Shown here: piece after piece, positions 43,907 through 52,607 of the stretch | Numbering within the stretch: position 1 is the stretch's first letter | How the letters are laid out: every line of letters starts with the position of its first letter | Assembly: GCA_963799815.1 (NCBI GenBank) | Contig: CAWCYG010000007.1 | Span: 124,001 to 188,000, forward strand | Length of the DNA stretch: 64,000 bases | Reading direction: 5' to 3' | From: JBDTSW01 sp963799815 | GTDB lineage: Bacteria; Actinomycetota; Thermoleophilia; Solirubrobacterales; 70-9 | Notes under the pieces: generated by a model | The model's input: the letters and a program-made list of their open reading frames with translations, nothing else | The model's database searches: none | Told to the model about the DNA's origin: nothing | Program-made: the position numbers and the translations under genes

Positions 43907-44827
43907 CTAGCCTGCTCCCGCCGGCAGCGGGGCCAGACGATGCACGTCCCGCAGCTTGACCTGGGTGGGGACGTCGAATGCGTCTTCGGCGAGTAGGGCG
44001 TCGAGCTGAGCCTCCTGCGTCTCGCGCACGAGTCCGTCGCCCGCACCGACCAGGGCATCGAGCCCCTCGCGCGGCGACCGCTCTACGCTCGCGTAGCCGC
44101 CCCGGGTCGCCCCTCTCACCGCTCGAACCAGCCCGGGCCGGTCCTCGAGCGTCCCCCGCGAGGTTGCGAGGAGCAGCTCGGGATAGCGTGGGGATCCGTA
44201 GTCGTCGACCCGGAACTCCCGCGTGGGGACCCCGAGCTCGCGCAGAGCGACGCCCTCCGCGTTCCAGAATGCCGTCGCGGCATCGATGCGCCCTGCCGAG
44301 AGCGCAGCCACCGAGTCGAACCCGATCGTGACCCGCCTTACCGTTGCCGCGTCGGCGCCGTCGGCTGCCAGCACCGCATCGAGCACCACCTCGTCGGACG
44401 GCAGGCCGGTGACGCCGACTTCGGCGCCCTCGAGGTCACGCGGCCGGCGGATCTCGTCGCTGGGAGCGGCGATCACCGCAGCCAGGGGCCGGCCCACGAT
44501 GGCGTCGACGGCCACGATGTCCGCGCCTCGGCGGCGCGCGAGCGCGTAATCGCTGATGTCGAGGATCGCGAACTCGGCGCGGCCCGCCGCCAGCAGCTTT
44601 GGCGCGTCGGTGGAGGCGCCGGGCGCGCGAACCTCGAGCTCGACGCCGCGCTCCTCGTACAGCCCCTCGTCGAGCGCCGCGTAGATCCCGGTGTGCACGG
44701 CGTTGGGCTGGAAATCCAGCACGAGGGTCGCCTCCTTCGAGGCGCCCGGTTCAGCGCCGTCGCCTCCGCAGGCCGGCAGGCACAGCGCGAGCGCGACGGC
44801 CGCCAGCGACGCTGCGACCCTCCGCAT
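43907..44827 (-). CDS. ABC transporter substrate-binding lipoprotein, NMT1/THI5-like
   Basis: 306 residues with lipobox ALCLPACGGDG (Cys20) and the NMT1/THI5 fold: LVLDFQPNAVHTGIYAALDE, APKLLAAGRAEFAILDIS and EVGVTGLPSDEVVLDAVLAA. Such proteins bind thiamine precursors (pyrimidines), taurine-like sulfonates or nitrate for uptake. No permease or ATPase gene is adjacent, so it is an orphan binding protein. It is divergent from the pyrophosphatase gene across 26 bases. Confidence 0.85.
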   Translation of the reverse strand: MRRVAASLAAVALALCLPACGGDGAEPGASKEATLVLDFQPNAVHTGIYAALDEGLYEERGVELEVRAPGASTDAPKLLAAGRAEFAILDISDYALARRRGADIVAVDAIVGRPLAAVIAAPSDEIRRPRDLEGAEVGVTGLPSDEVVLDAVLAADGADAATVRRVTIGFDSVAALSAGRIDAATAFWNAEGVALRELGVPTREFRVDDYGSPRYPELLLATSRGTLEDRPGLVRAVRGATRGGYASVERSPREGLDALVGAGDGLVRETQEAQLDALLAEDAFDVPTQVKLRDVHRLAPLPAGAG

Positions 44828-44853
44828 GTGCGCGGGCAGGATAGCCTTGCCCA

Positions 44854-45408
44854 GTGGCTGACCATGGGCTCGACGACAAGCTCCTCGCCCTCATCGAGAT
44901 CCCCAAGGGAAGCCGCAACAAGTACGAGTACGACGAGGGGATCGGCGAGGTAATCCTCGATCGCTTCCTCTCCTCCTCGACCGTCTACCCAACCGACTAC
45001 GGCTATCTGATCGGCCACCGTGGTCGCGACGGGGACCCGCTCGACACGCTCGTGTGCGTCTCGGAGCCGACTTTCCCGGGCTGCGTCATCCCCGTGAAGC
45101 CGATCGCGCACTTCGACATGCGCGATGAGAAGGGGCAGGACGACAAGATCATCTGCGTTCCCTTGAACGACCCCCAGTGGAACCAGCTCGACGACTTGGA
45201 CGACCTGACGGAGCAGTTTCAGCTGGAGGTCGCCCACTTCTTCTCGGTCTACAAGCAGCTCGACCACAAGCCCGTCGAGATCGGCGGCTTCTCGGACAAG
45301 GAAAAGGCCCTCGAGGTGATCGAGGAGGCAAAACGCCTGCACGAGGAGGAAGAGGCGGGCAAGGGAGACGAGGGCGGCGCGGGCGAGGAACGCACGGACA
45401 AGGGTTAG
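44854..45408 (+). CDS. ppa: Inorganic pyrophosphatase
   Basis: 184 residues from GTG 44854, family I. The active-site signature DGDPLDTLV and EIPKGSRNKYEYD, FLSSSTVYPTDYGYL and QLDHKPVEIGGF are all present. It hydrolyses pyrophosphate released by acyl-CoA ligases, CofC and other reactions. The C-terminal 20 residues are a charged extension (GKGDEGGAGEERTDKG) beyond the conserved fold. Confidence 0.95.
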   Translation: MADHGLDDKLLALIEIPKGSRNKYEYDEGIGEVILDRFLSSSTVYPTDYGYLIGHRGRDGDPLDTLVCVSEPTFPGCVIPVKPIAHFDMRDEKGQDDKIICVPLNDPQWNQLDDLDDLTEQFQLEVAHFFSVYKQLDHKPVEIGGFSDKEKALEVIEEAKRLHEEEEAGKGDEGGAGEERTDKG

Positions 45409-45471
45409 CGGCGCGCCGGCTGAGGGGATGGCTAGACTCCCGCGCCGTCAACTTTCCTTAGGAGGGATTCA

Positions 45472-46251
45472 GTGCAGGATCGAGGTCTAGCGGCCTACAT
45501 CGCCGAGCTTCTCGGCACGTTGTTCCTCGTGTTCGCGGTCGGCACCGTGGTGACGCTGTTCGTCGCCACCTCCTCCGATGCGGCACAGGGCTCCGACTTC
45601 GCCGTGGTCGGCCTCGTTCACGCCTTTGTCCTCTTCGGGCTGATCTTGACCTTTGGTGCGGTCTCCGGTGGCCACTTCAACCCTGTTGTCACGATCGCGG
45701 CCGTGACGCTGCGGCGGATCGACCCGCTCGACGCGGTCGTCTACATCCTCGCCCAGCTCTCCGGTGGCGTCCTCGGCGCGCTGCTGGTCAAGGGGCTGTT
45801 GCTCGACGAGGGCCGGCTCGGTCACTACGGCGCGGCGACCGTCTCGCCCCTTCTGGGAGGCAACTTCCAGGGCGCGATCGTCGAGGCGATCGGGACGTTC
45901 CTGCTCGTGCTCGTGATCTGCTGCGTCGCATTCAACCCGCGTGCTCGCCAGGAGTGGGCTCCGCTCGCGATCGGAGCGACCCTGGGCATGGCCGTGATGA
46001 TGCTCGCCCCGCTCACGGGTGGCTCGTTCAACCCGGCGCGCTGGTTTGGCCCGGCGCTGGTCGGCGACGAGTTCGGCGGCACCTGGCCCTACCTACTCGG
46101 CCCGCTTGTGGGGTCGCTGGTCGCGGTGGCGGTTTACCGCTTCGTCATTGCCGGCCCGCAGTACGCGCTCGGCATGGAGCCTCCGACCAGCGATGCCCGT
46201 GCCGTCGGGCAGGTCGTAAAGGACGCCGAGACCCGCGCCCGCGAGGGCTGA
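45472..46251 (+). CDS. Aquaporin / MIP-family channel
   Basis: 259 residues from GTG 45472 with GGAGG upstream (45461-45465). Six transmembrane helices and the two pore motifs: first NPV in SGGHFNPVVT, second NPA in GGSFNPARWFGPA. The first box is NPV instead of NPA, a common variation. It would conduct water or small neutral solutes. It follows ppa by 63 bases and is followed by a strong hairpin. Confidence 0.9.
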   Translation: MQDRGLAAYIAELLGTLFLVFAVGTVVTLFVATSSDAAQGSDFAVVGLVHAFVLFGLILTFGAVSGGHFNPVVTIAAVTLRRIDPLDAVVYILAQLSGGVLGALLVKGLLLDEGRLGHYGAATVSPLLGGNFQGAIVEAIGTFLLVLVICCVAFNPRARQEWAPLAIGATLGMAVMMLAPLTGGSFNPARWFGPALVGDEFGGTWPYLLGPLVGSLVAVAVYRFVIAGPQYALGMEPPTSDARAVGQVVKDAETRAREG

Positions 46252-46256
46252 GGGCG

Positions 46257-46277
46257 CCCGGCGCCGCCGGCGCCGGG
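46257..46277 (+). terminator. Strong hairpin after the aquaporin gene
   Basis: CCCGGCGCC (46257-46265), loop GCC, GGCGCCGGG (46269-46277): a perfect 9-bp GC stem starting 5 bases after the aquaporin stop and 34 bases before fbiC. No T-run follows. Confidence 0.5.
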
Positions 46278-46310
46278 GCCGGCACGCCCGTTCGGTAGCT
46301 TGAGCGGCGG

Positions 46311-48506
46311 ATGCGCCGCGTCACGTTCTCGCGCAACTACACGCTGTCGCTGTCACGCACGTGTCAGTGCTACTGCAAGTACTGCGCCTTCGCGACGCAC
46401 CGCCCCCATCTCTACGCGCCCGACGAGGTCGAGGAACGCCTTGCCGAGGCGGTGCGCCGAAACGCCAAGGAGCTCCTGGTCTTGACGGGAGAGCGCCCCG
46501 AGGTAAACGCCGAGGTCGCCGAGCGCCTGCGCTCCTTCGGGCATTCCGATTTCGTCTCCTACGTCGTCTGGGCATGCGAGCGGGCGCTCGAGCGGGGTCT
46601 CTTGCCGCACACGAACCTAGGCGTGCTCTCGCGAGCCGACCTCGCCCGCTTGCGCGAGGTGACGGCCTCGCAGGGCCTGATGCTGGAGTCTGTCGCCGAG
46701 CGGCTCATGGACACCGTCCACGCCGGCTCTCCGACGAAGCACCCCGCTCGCCGGATGGCGACGATCGAGGCTGCCGGCGAGCTGCGGATTCCCCTCACCA
46801 GCGGCATCCTCGTCGGCATCGGCGAGACGGAGGCTGAGCGCGTGGCCTCGCTTGAGGCGATCGCTTCATCCCACGGTCGCCACGGGCACATTCAGGAGGT
46901 GATCCTGCAGAACTTCGTTCCACACCCGCGGTACTACGGTCGCGAGGTGGCTCAGATCGCGGACGAGGCCGCGCAGGAGCGCTGGTCGGGCGATGGCTCA
47001 CCCCTCGGGGCCGAGGCACCACGGCCAGGCTGGGCCAGCGATGTGACGCTCGCAGAGATGAAGCGCCTGGTGGTGGAGACGCGGCGCCTGATGCCCGATG
47101 TGGGCATCCAGATCCCACCGAACCTCGCCGACTGGTGGGACGAGCTGGTGGTGGCTGGAGCCACCGACCTCGGCGGCCTTTCGGCCAACGGCGATCACAT
47201 CTCGCCCGAGCACGCGTTTCCCAGCCCCCATCAGGTCCGCAAGCGCCTCGCTCCACAGGGCTTTGCCCTCACCGAGCGCCTCTGCGCCTACCCGCAATAC
47301 CTGGAGCCCGACTGGATCGAGCCAGGCGTTCTCGACGTCGTGAAGCTCCGCTACTGGAGCTTCATCCCGCGCAAGGGCTCGGGACGCCGCTCGGAGCGCA
47401 TCGTCGATCCTGGCCTCGCGCCCGCCGCGATCGAGCGCGGGCGAACGGGAGAGCCGCTCTCGGAGCGTGAGCTCGAGGCTCTGTTCGCGGAGACGCGGCC
47501 AGAGGTGGTCGAGGAGATGCGTGTCGCGGCCGACGAGCTGCGGACAGAAGTCGCGGGCGACGTCGCCACCTTCGTCGTCAACCGCAACGTCAACTTCACG
47601 AACGTGTGCATCGTCGGCTGCGCCTTCTGCGGGTTCGGACAGGGCAAGCGCTCCCCCGACGCCTACCACGTGAGCGAGGACGACTTCGAAGCGCGGATTG
47701 CCGAGGCGATCGAGTTCGGCGCGACCGAGATCTGCATGCAGGGCGGGATCCATCCCGACTACACGCTCGAGCACTACGGGCGATGGCTGCGACTCGCGAA
47801 GGGGGTGGCTCCTGGTGTCCACCTCCACGCCTATTCGCCGATGGAGATCCATTTCATGTGCGAGCGGTCCGGTCGCTCCCCTGAGGAGGTCTTCGACTAC
47901 CTCGTCGGCTGTGGCCTCGGTTCGACGCCAGGCACCGCTGCCGAGGTCCTCCACGACGGCGTCCGCGCCCGGATCTCCCCGAACAAGCTGCCCGCCGCCC
48001 GCTGGGTCGAGATCATCGAGGCAGCGCATCGAAGCGGGCTCCGCTCCACCTCGACCGTGATGTTCGGCCATATCGAGGAGCCGCACGAGCTCGCCCGGCA
48101 CATGCGGGTCGTCCGGGAGCTGCAGGAGCGAACGGGCGGGATCACCGAGTTCGTGCCGCTCTCGTTCATCCCCTTCCAGACGCTCTTGGGCCGAACCCAC
48201 GGGATCGAGGAGATCTCGCGCGAGGAGAACCTCAAGCACACGGCCGCCTTCCGCCTCGCGTTGGGCACGACGATCCCAAATCTCCAGGCGAGCTGGGTGA
48301 AGATGGGCCTCGACGCCGCGACCGAGAGCCTGCGCTGGGGCGTCAACGACCTCGGCGGGACCCTGATGGAGGAGAACATCTCGCGGATGGCCGGCTCTCA
48401 GCACGGGGTCCGGCTGGAGCCGGAGGACCTGATCGGCGCAGCGCGCGCCGCCGGACGCACACCTGCGCAGCGCACCACGCTCTACGAGATCGTCGAGACC
48501 TACTGA
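46311..48506 (+). CDS. fbiC: FO synthase, CofG-CofH fusion
   Basis: 731 residues with two radical SAM halves. The first cluster ligands are Cys18, Cys22 and Cys25 (CQCYCKYC) in the CofG half; the second are Cys433, Cys437 and Cys440 (CIVGCAFC) in the CofH half. Further motifs are ASQGLMLESVAERLMD, LQNFVPHPRYYG, CMQGGIHPDYTLEHY and SPNKLPAARWVEIIEAAHRS. The enzyme joins tyrosine and the flavin precursor to make FO, the deazaflavin of F420. The fused form is typical of actinobacteria. It starts 34 bases after the aquaporin hairpin and is followed after 4 bases by an alcohol dehydrogenase. Confidence 0.95.
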   Translation: MRRVTFSRNYTLSLSRTCQCYCKYCAFATHRPHLYAPDEVEERLAEAVRRNAKELLVLTGERPEVNAEVAERLRSFGHSDFVSYVVWACERALERGLLPHTNLGVLSRADLARLREVTASQGLMLESVAERLMDTVHAGSPTKHPARRMATIEAAGELRIPLTSGILVGIGETEAERVASLEAIASSHGRHGHIQEVILQNFVPHPRYYGREVAQIADEAAQERWSGDGSPLGAEAPRPGWASDVTLAEMKRLVVETRRLMPDVGIQIPPNLADWWDELVVAGATDLGGLSANGDHISPEHAFPSPHQVRKRLAPQGFALTERLCAYPQYLEPDWIEPGVLDVVKLRYWSFIPRKGSGRRSERIVDPGLAPAAIERGRTGEPLSERELEALFAETRPEVVEEMRVAADELRTEVAGDVATFVVNRNVNFTNVCIVGCAFCGFGQGKRSPDAYHVSEDDFEARIAEAIEFGATEICMQGGIHPDYTLEHYGRWLRLAKGVAPGVHLHAYSPMEIHFMCERSGRSPEEVFDYLVGCGLGSTPGTAAEVLHDGVRARISPNKLPAARWVEIIEAAHRSGLRSTSTVMFGHIEEPHELARHMRVVRELQERTGGITEFVPLSFIPFQTLLGRTHGIEEISREENLKHTAAFRLALGTTIPNLQASWVKMGLDAATESLRWGVNDLGGTLMEENISRMAGSQHGVRLEPEDLIGAARAAGRTPAQRTTLYEIVETY

Positions 48507-48510
48507 CCGC

Positions 48511-49503
48511 ATGCGGGCGATGGTGCTGCAGCGATCAGGCGAGCCGCTTGAGGCGCAGCGGCTGCCGGATCCCGAGCCGGGTCCGGGTGAGGTGCTCGTG
48601 CGGGTGCGGGCCTGCGGCGTTTGCCGCACCGATCTCCACGTGGTCGACGGCGACCTCGACGAACCGAAGCTGCCGCTGGTGCCCGGGCACCAGATCGTGG
48701 GCGAGGTGGTGGCTCGGGGGCAGGGCGCCGAGCGCTTCGCCCCTGGCGGGCGGGTGGGCATCCCGTGGCTGGGATGGGCATGCGGTGAGTGCCGGTACTG
48801 CCGATCGGGTCGCGAGAACCTGTGCGAGCGGGCCCTGTTCACGGGCTATCAGCGCGACGGCGGCTACGCGGAGCTCACCGTCGCCGACGAGCGATTCTGC
48901 CTGGCTACCCCTGACTCCTACGGCGACCAGGAGCTCGCGCCGCTGCTCTGCGCCGGGCTGATCGGGTACCGCGCCTTGCGCCATTGCGGGGATCCGGCGA
49001 CACTGGCGCTCTATGGCTTCGGGGCATCGGCGCACATCGTCTGTCAGGTCGCAGCGCACGAGGGGCGCCGCGTGTTCGCCCTCACCCGCCCAGGAGACTC
49101 CGAGGGACAGGAGTTCGCGCGCGGGCTTGGCGCTGAGTGGGCCGGAGACTCGGAAGAGGGGCCGCCCGAACCGCTCGAGGCGGCGATCGTCTTCGCTCCC
49201 GTCGGCGAACTGGTACCCGTGGCTCTCCGGGCGGTAGCGCCGGGGGGCACCGTCGTCTGCGCCGGCATCCATATGAGCGACATTCCCTCCTTCCCCTATG
49301 CAGACCTGTGGGGGGAGCGCGCGCTGAGATCGGTCGCCAACCTCACTCGCGCCGACGGGGAGGAGCTGCTGTCGCTGGCCCCGGCCGCCGGCATTCGGAC
49401 AGTGACCGAGTCGTTTTCGCTCGAGCGGGCCGGGGCGGCGCTGGAGGCGCTTCGGGAGGGGCGGGTGCGGGGTGCTGCGGTGCTGTCGGTCGGTGGAGCG
49501 TAG
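48511..49503 (+). CDS. Zinc-dependent alcohol dehydrogenase family protein
   Basis: 330 residues of the MDR superfamily. The catalytic zinc site is visible in ACGVCRTDLHVVDG (Cys) and PGHQIVGEVV (His); a structural zinc site has four Cys in CGECRYCRSGRENLC. A weak Rossmann motif follows (LYGFGASAHIVCQVA). It resembles AdhA-like NAD(P)-linked alcohol dehydrogenases. It is translated 4 bases after fbiC, so it may be co-expressed with F420 synthesis, and is convergent with the cof operon. Confidence 0.88.
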   Translation: MRAMVLQRSGEPLEAQRLPDPEPGPGEVLVRVRACGVCRTDLHVVDGDLDEPKLPLVPGHQIVGEVVARGQGAERFAPGGRVGIPWLGWACGECRYCRSGRENLCERALFTGYQRDGGYAELTVADERFCLATPDSYGDQELAPLLCAGLIGYRALRHCGDPATLALYGFGASAHIVCQVAAHEGRRVFALTRPGDSEGQEFARGLGAEWAGDSEEGPPEPLEAAIVFAPVGELVPVALRAVAPGGTVVCAGIHMSDIPSFPYADLWGERALRSVANLTRADGEELLSLAPAAGIRTVTESFSLERAGAALEALREGRVRGAAVLSVGGA

Positions 49504-49510
49504 GTGTCGC

Positions 49511-50272
49511 TTACCGAAAGAGGTCGTCGGCCTCGGCGCGGCGCAGCGGTGCGGCGCCCGGTCCGTCTTCCTCGGTGATGTGGCGCCCAAGGCCGCGCAC
49601 GATGGCCGCCGGCACTCCCGCGTCCTTTTGCCGCACGAGATCGGCGGCGGCGGCGACCTCGTCGGCCACGGCCACAACCGTCGCGGACAACGGGCGACCG
49701 TCCGAGTCAGTGCGGCCGCGCCAGTCATCGAGCGCGCGCAGGCCCGCGCACCCGATCGCGACATCGACCTGACCGAGCCGCCAGGCCCGTCCGAAGCTGT
49801 CGGCGATCACGACGGCCGGAGCGTCGTCATCGCCCCGGAGGCTGGCGCGGATCCGCCGCGCCGAGGCGTCGGCGTCCTTGGGCAGCAGGACGACGGAGTC
49901 CTCACCGGGGACGTTCGAGGCGTCGATCCCGGCATTGGCGCACACCCATCCCGAGTGCGTCTCGACGATCATGCGGCCGCGCCCCGCTCGGAGCACGCTC
50001 CTGCTCTCTTGGAGGATCAGCTCGACTAGGCGGGGGTCCTTGTCGAGGCTGTCGGCCAGCTCGACCGCCCGGTGTGATGGCTCTACGTCGCCGAGCGAAC
50101 GCACGCGGCCCTCGGCCTTCGAGACGATCTTGTGCGAGACGACCAGAACGTCGGCCCCGGCGAAGCGCTCGTCCATCTCGGCGGCCGCCGCCGCCAGCAG
50201 CAGGCCCAGATCCGCACCGGCCGCCACCTCACCGACACCCTCGAGTCCGATCACCTCGATGCGGTCGCTCAT
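49511..50272 (-). CDS. cofE: Coenzyme F420-0:L-glutamate ligase CofE (single-domain)
   Basis: 253 residues. It adds gamma-linked glutamates to F420-0 using GTP. Motifs include VLVVSHKIVSKAEGRVRSLG, HSGWVCANAGIDASNV and VVIADSFGRAWRLGQVDVAI. It has only the ligase domain, unlike many actinobacterial FbiB proteins that carry a C-terminal nitroreductase-like domain. The ATG at 50272 overlaps the TGA of cofC (ATGA). The longer upstream frame is rejected. Confidence 0.92.
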   Translation of the reverse strand: MSDRIEVIGLEGVGEVAAGADLGLLLAAAAAEMDERFAGADVLVVSHKIVSKAEGRVRSLGDVEPSHRAVELADSLDKDPRLVELILQESRSVLRAGRGRMIVETHSGWVCANAGIDASNVPGEDSVVLLPKDADASARRIRASLRGDDDAPAVVIADSFGRAWRLGQVDVAIGCAGLRALDDWRGRTDSDGRPLSATVVAVADEVAAAADLVRQKDAGVPAAIVRGLGRHITEEDGPGAAPLRRAEADDLFR

Positions 50273-50937
50273 TTCGCGATCTCGCTGAGCGCTCGGGCGG
50301 TCTCGGGGGCGCGAGCGGGATCGTCGGCCAACAGCTGCGAGAGTGCCTTCAGGTCCTCGGCGGTGTCGAGGTCGAGCGCCAGTGAGTCGAGCGCCTCGGT
50401 CGAGGTCGCCATGCAGCGGCGTTCGGCCCGTTCGATGTGGCGCTCGTGGCTGCCGGGGCCGAACCCAGGCGCGATCGCGTCGGGGGGACAGAGGAGGAGC
50501 GAGTTCGTCCCGCTGCCATGGCGATCCGGCACGACGGCGACCGCCTCGGGTCCCATTCGCGCAAGCGCCGCATCGAGCTCGGCGGCCTCGAGCAGGGGGC
50601 AGTCCCCGGGCAGCAGCGCCACGCACTCGGCGCCGAGGGCCTTGGCGCGGACGATGCCCAGAGTGGCAGCCTCGGAGTGCCCGCGGTCGTCGGGGTCACG
50701 GAAGACCTCAACCGGGGTCTTCACCCGCTGCGCGTGCCGCAGAGCGATCTTCTCCGCACGACCTTCTCCCGTCACAACGATCACGCGCTCGATGCGCTCG
50801 GCGGCTGTGGTGGCCGCGAGTACGTCCGCCAGCATCGCCTTCGCGAGCGCGGCGCGAGCAGGTGGGTCGATCACCTCCAACAAGCGCTGCTTCGCCCGTC
50901 CGAAGCGCTTCACAGGGACGATCGCCGTAGCGATCAC
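50269..50937 (-). CDS. cofC: Phospholactate/phosphoenolpyruvate guanylyltransferase CofC (FbiD)
   Basis: 222 residues from GTG 50937, which overlaps the cofD stop (GTGA). The nucleotidyltransferase fold shows ATAIVPVKRFGRAKQRL, then ECVALLPGDCPLLEAAELDA and HGSGTNSLLLCPPDAIAPGF, all typical of CofC. It makes the GDP-activated 3-carbon unit (phosphoenolpyruvyl- or lactyl-2-diphospho-5'-guanosine) used by CofD. Confidence 0.92.
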   Translation of the reverse strand: MIATAIVPVKRFGRAKQRLLEVIDPPARAALAKAMLADVLAATTAAERIERVIVVTGEGRAEKIALRHAQRVKTPVEVFRDPDDRGHSEAATLGIVRAKALGAECVALLPGDCPLLEAAELDAALARMGPEAVAVVPDRHGSGTNSLLLCPPDAIAPGFGPGSHERHIERAERRCMATSTEALDSLALDLDTAEDLKALSQLLADDPARAPETARALSEIAK

Positions 50938-51851
50938 AGCTCGGCCGCGAGCTCGAGCACCCGGCGCGCCAGCGCCCGACGTCCAGAGTCGCCCTGCATC
51001 AGGACGGGGCACCTGAGAAGCCGGAGCCCGGCGGGCGGAGGGTCCGGGTCGCCGTCGTCGATGACCATCGCATCGATCAAGCCCTCGTACAGCGAGGCCA
51101 CGCCAGCTGCCGAGACCGGTCGGCCGATGGCCGCCATGAAGGCCTCTGTGGGCCCTTTTATGGCCCGGCCAGCCACGAACGGGCTGACGGCGATCACCGG
51201 CACGCCGCGCGCCGCGATCGCCTCTCGCATCCCGGGAACCGAGAGGATCGGCCCGATCGAGATCACCGGGTTCGACGGCCCGATCACGATCGCGTCGGCG
51301 TCCGCGAGGGCGGCCAGCACCTCGGGGGTCGGCGCAGCATCGTCAAGCCCCTCGACCTCGATCGCCTCAATCGGTGCCTCGCCAGCGTCGAGGATGAGGA
51401 ACTCCTGGAGGCCACGCCAGCCGGCCGGAGTCAGAACCCGGGTGCGAACCGGCGCCTCGCACATCGGCAGCACCGAGGCGGAGACGTCGAGCGCTCGCGC
51501 GATCTGTCCCTGGGCGCCGGTCAGAGTGCCGCCCTCGGCGACGAAGCGAGTGCGGTACAGGCAGGTGGCGAGGTCACGGTCGGTGAGCGTGAACCAGCCG
51601 GGAGCGCCGAGCCGCTCCAACCGCGATGAGACCACCGTGGTGTCGTCGCGGATCCCCCAGCCCCGCTCCTCGTCGATCTCGCCGGCGAGCCAGTAGGTGA
51701 CCAGGTCGGGATCGGGCGAGACCCACAGGCCATGGATCACGATGTCGTCGGCGGTATTGGCGATCACCGCCAGGTCCGCGCCGAGCTCCGGCTGCAGGCC
51801 GGCGGCCAGCTTGGCGCCGCCGGTGCCACCCGCGAGAAGAGCGACCCTCAC
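50934..51851 (-). CDS. cofD: 2-phospho-L-lactate (or PEP) transferase CofD (FbiA)
   Basis: 305 residues. The start LLAGGTGGAKLAAGLQPELG is the CofD signature; others are ADDIVIHGLWVSPDPDLVTY, AIVIGPSNPVISIGPILSVP and SPFVAGRAIKGPTEAFM. It transfers the activated 3-carbon phosphate unit to FO, giving F420-0 or its dehydro form. GTG 51851 overlaps the stop of npdG (GTGA), continuing the coupled npdG-cofD-cofC-cofE order. Confidence 0.94.
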   Translation of the reverse strand: MRVALLAGGTGGAKLAAGLQPELGADLAVIANTADDIVIHGLWVSPDPDLVTYWLAGEIDEERGWGIRDDTTVVSSRLERLGAPGWFTLTDRDLATCLYRTRFVAEGGTLTGAQGQIARALDVSASVLPMCEAPVRTRVLTPAGWRGLQEFLILDAGEAPIEAIEVEGLDDAAPTPEVLAALADADAIVIGPSNPVISIGPILSVPGMREAIAARGVPVIAVSPFVAGRAIKGPTEAFMAAIGRPVSAAGVASLYEGLIDAMVIDDGDPDPPPAGLRLLRCPVLMQGDSGRRALARRVLELAAEL

Positions 51852-52537
51852 GCCCAGTGGTCTGAGTCCGGCAGGCCGGTGAGCCGGATCCCGGCATGGG
51901 TCTTGTACCGGGTGTTGACGGAGATCAGGAGGGGGGTGAGCTGCTCAGCGATCCGTGCCATCTCGAGGGTGCCCGCGTTTACGGCCCGCAGCCCGTTGAT
52001 CGCCTCGATCAGGTGCGCGACGCGGGCTTTATCGGCCTTGCGGTCGCCGCAGATGAGGACGTCCTCACTCAGGACGGCGTCGGGGTCGCCGAGGACAGGG
52101 GCGCTGACGGTGTGAAGCGCGGCGATAACGGTCACGCCGTCGGAGACCATCTCCTGCGCCTGCTGAGCCGCCGAGCCCTGCCACACGCCCAGCGAACGCG
52201 TGGCCTTGCCGCTGACCGCCGCTGCCAGAGGCACGGTGCTGTCGACGAGGATCTGGCCCGGGCTGAGCGACTCCCGCAGGTTCGTGAGGTTCTCCGATTG
52301 GTTGCGAAAGGGGACCGTGAGGAAGACCACGGGCCCGCGCCTCGCGGCCTCGGCGTTCTCGAGTCCCTCGACCGCGCCGCCACCGGGCGCCGCTTCGATG
52401 GCCCGTGCCGCCGCTTCGGCAGCCCTCCCGGCATCGCGGGAACCGATCACAACGGGTTGGCCTGCCTGCGCCCAGCGCATCGCGAGACCCCACCCAAGGG
52501 CCCCGGTGCCACCGATGATCGGGATCGGGTCGGCCAC
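51848..52537 (-). CDS. npdG: F420-dependent NADP reductase-like (NpdG)
   Basis: 229 residues from GTG 52537. The Rossmann start PIPIIGGTGALGWGLAMRWA and GSRDAGRAAEAAARAI, with FLTVPFRNQSENLTNLRESL and AAQQAQEMV, fit NADPH:F420 oxidoreductase. It moves hydride between NADPH and F420H2. It is the first gene of the coupled cof operon, so F420 synthesis and reduction are expressed together. An in-frame extension to 52783 lies in the SDR promoter region and is rejected. Confidence 0.9.
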   Translation of the reverse strand: MADPIPIIGGTGALGWGLAMRWAQAGQPVVIGSRDAGRAAEAAARAIEAAPGGGAVEGLENAEAARRGPVVFLTVPFRNQSENLTNLRESLSPGQILVDSTVPLAAAVSGKATRSLGVWQGSAAQQAQEMVSDGVTVIAALHTVSAPVLGDPDAVLSEDVLICGDRKADKARVAHLIEAINGLRAVNAGTLEMARIAEQLTPLLISVNTRYKTHAGIRLTGLPDSDHWA

Positions 52538-52607
52538 GGCGGCGCAGTCTAGATATCGAGCTGCGGGCGGTCCGCCAGGGCGGTCAGGCGCGCATAGACT
52601 CGCCGCC

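Noticed and set aside
46998..48842. 614-codon minus-strand frame across fbiC
   Set aside because: Shadow of FbiC; the plus strand carries both radical SAM motifs and normal coding character.
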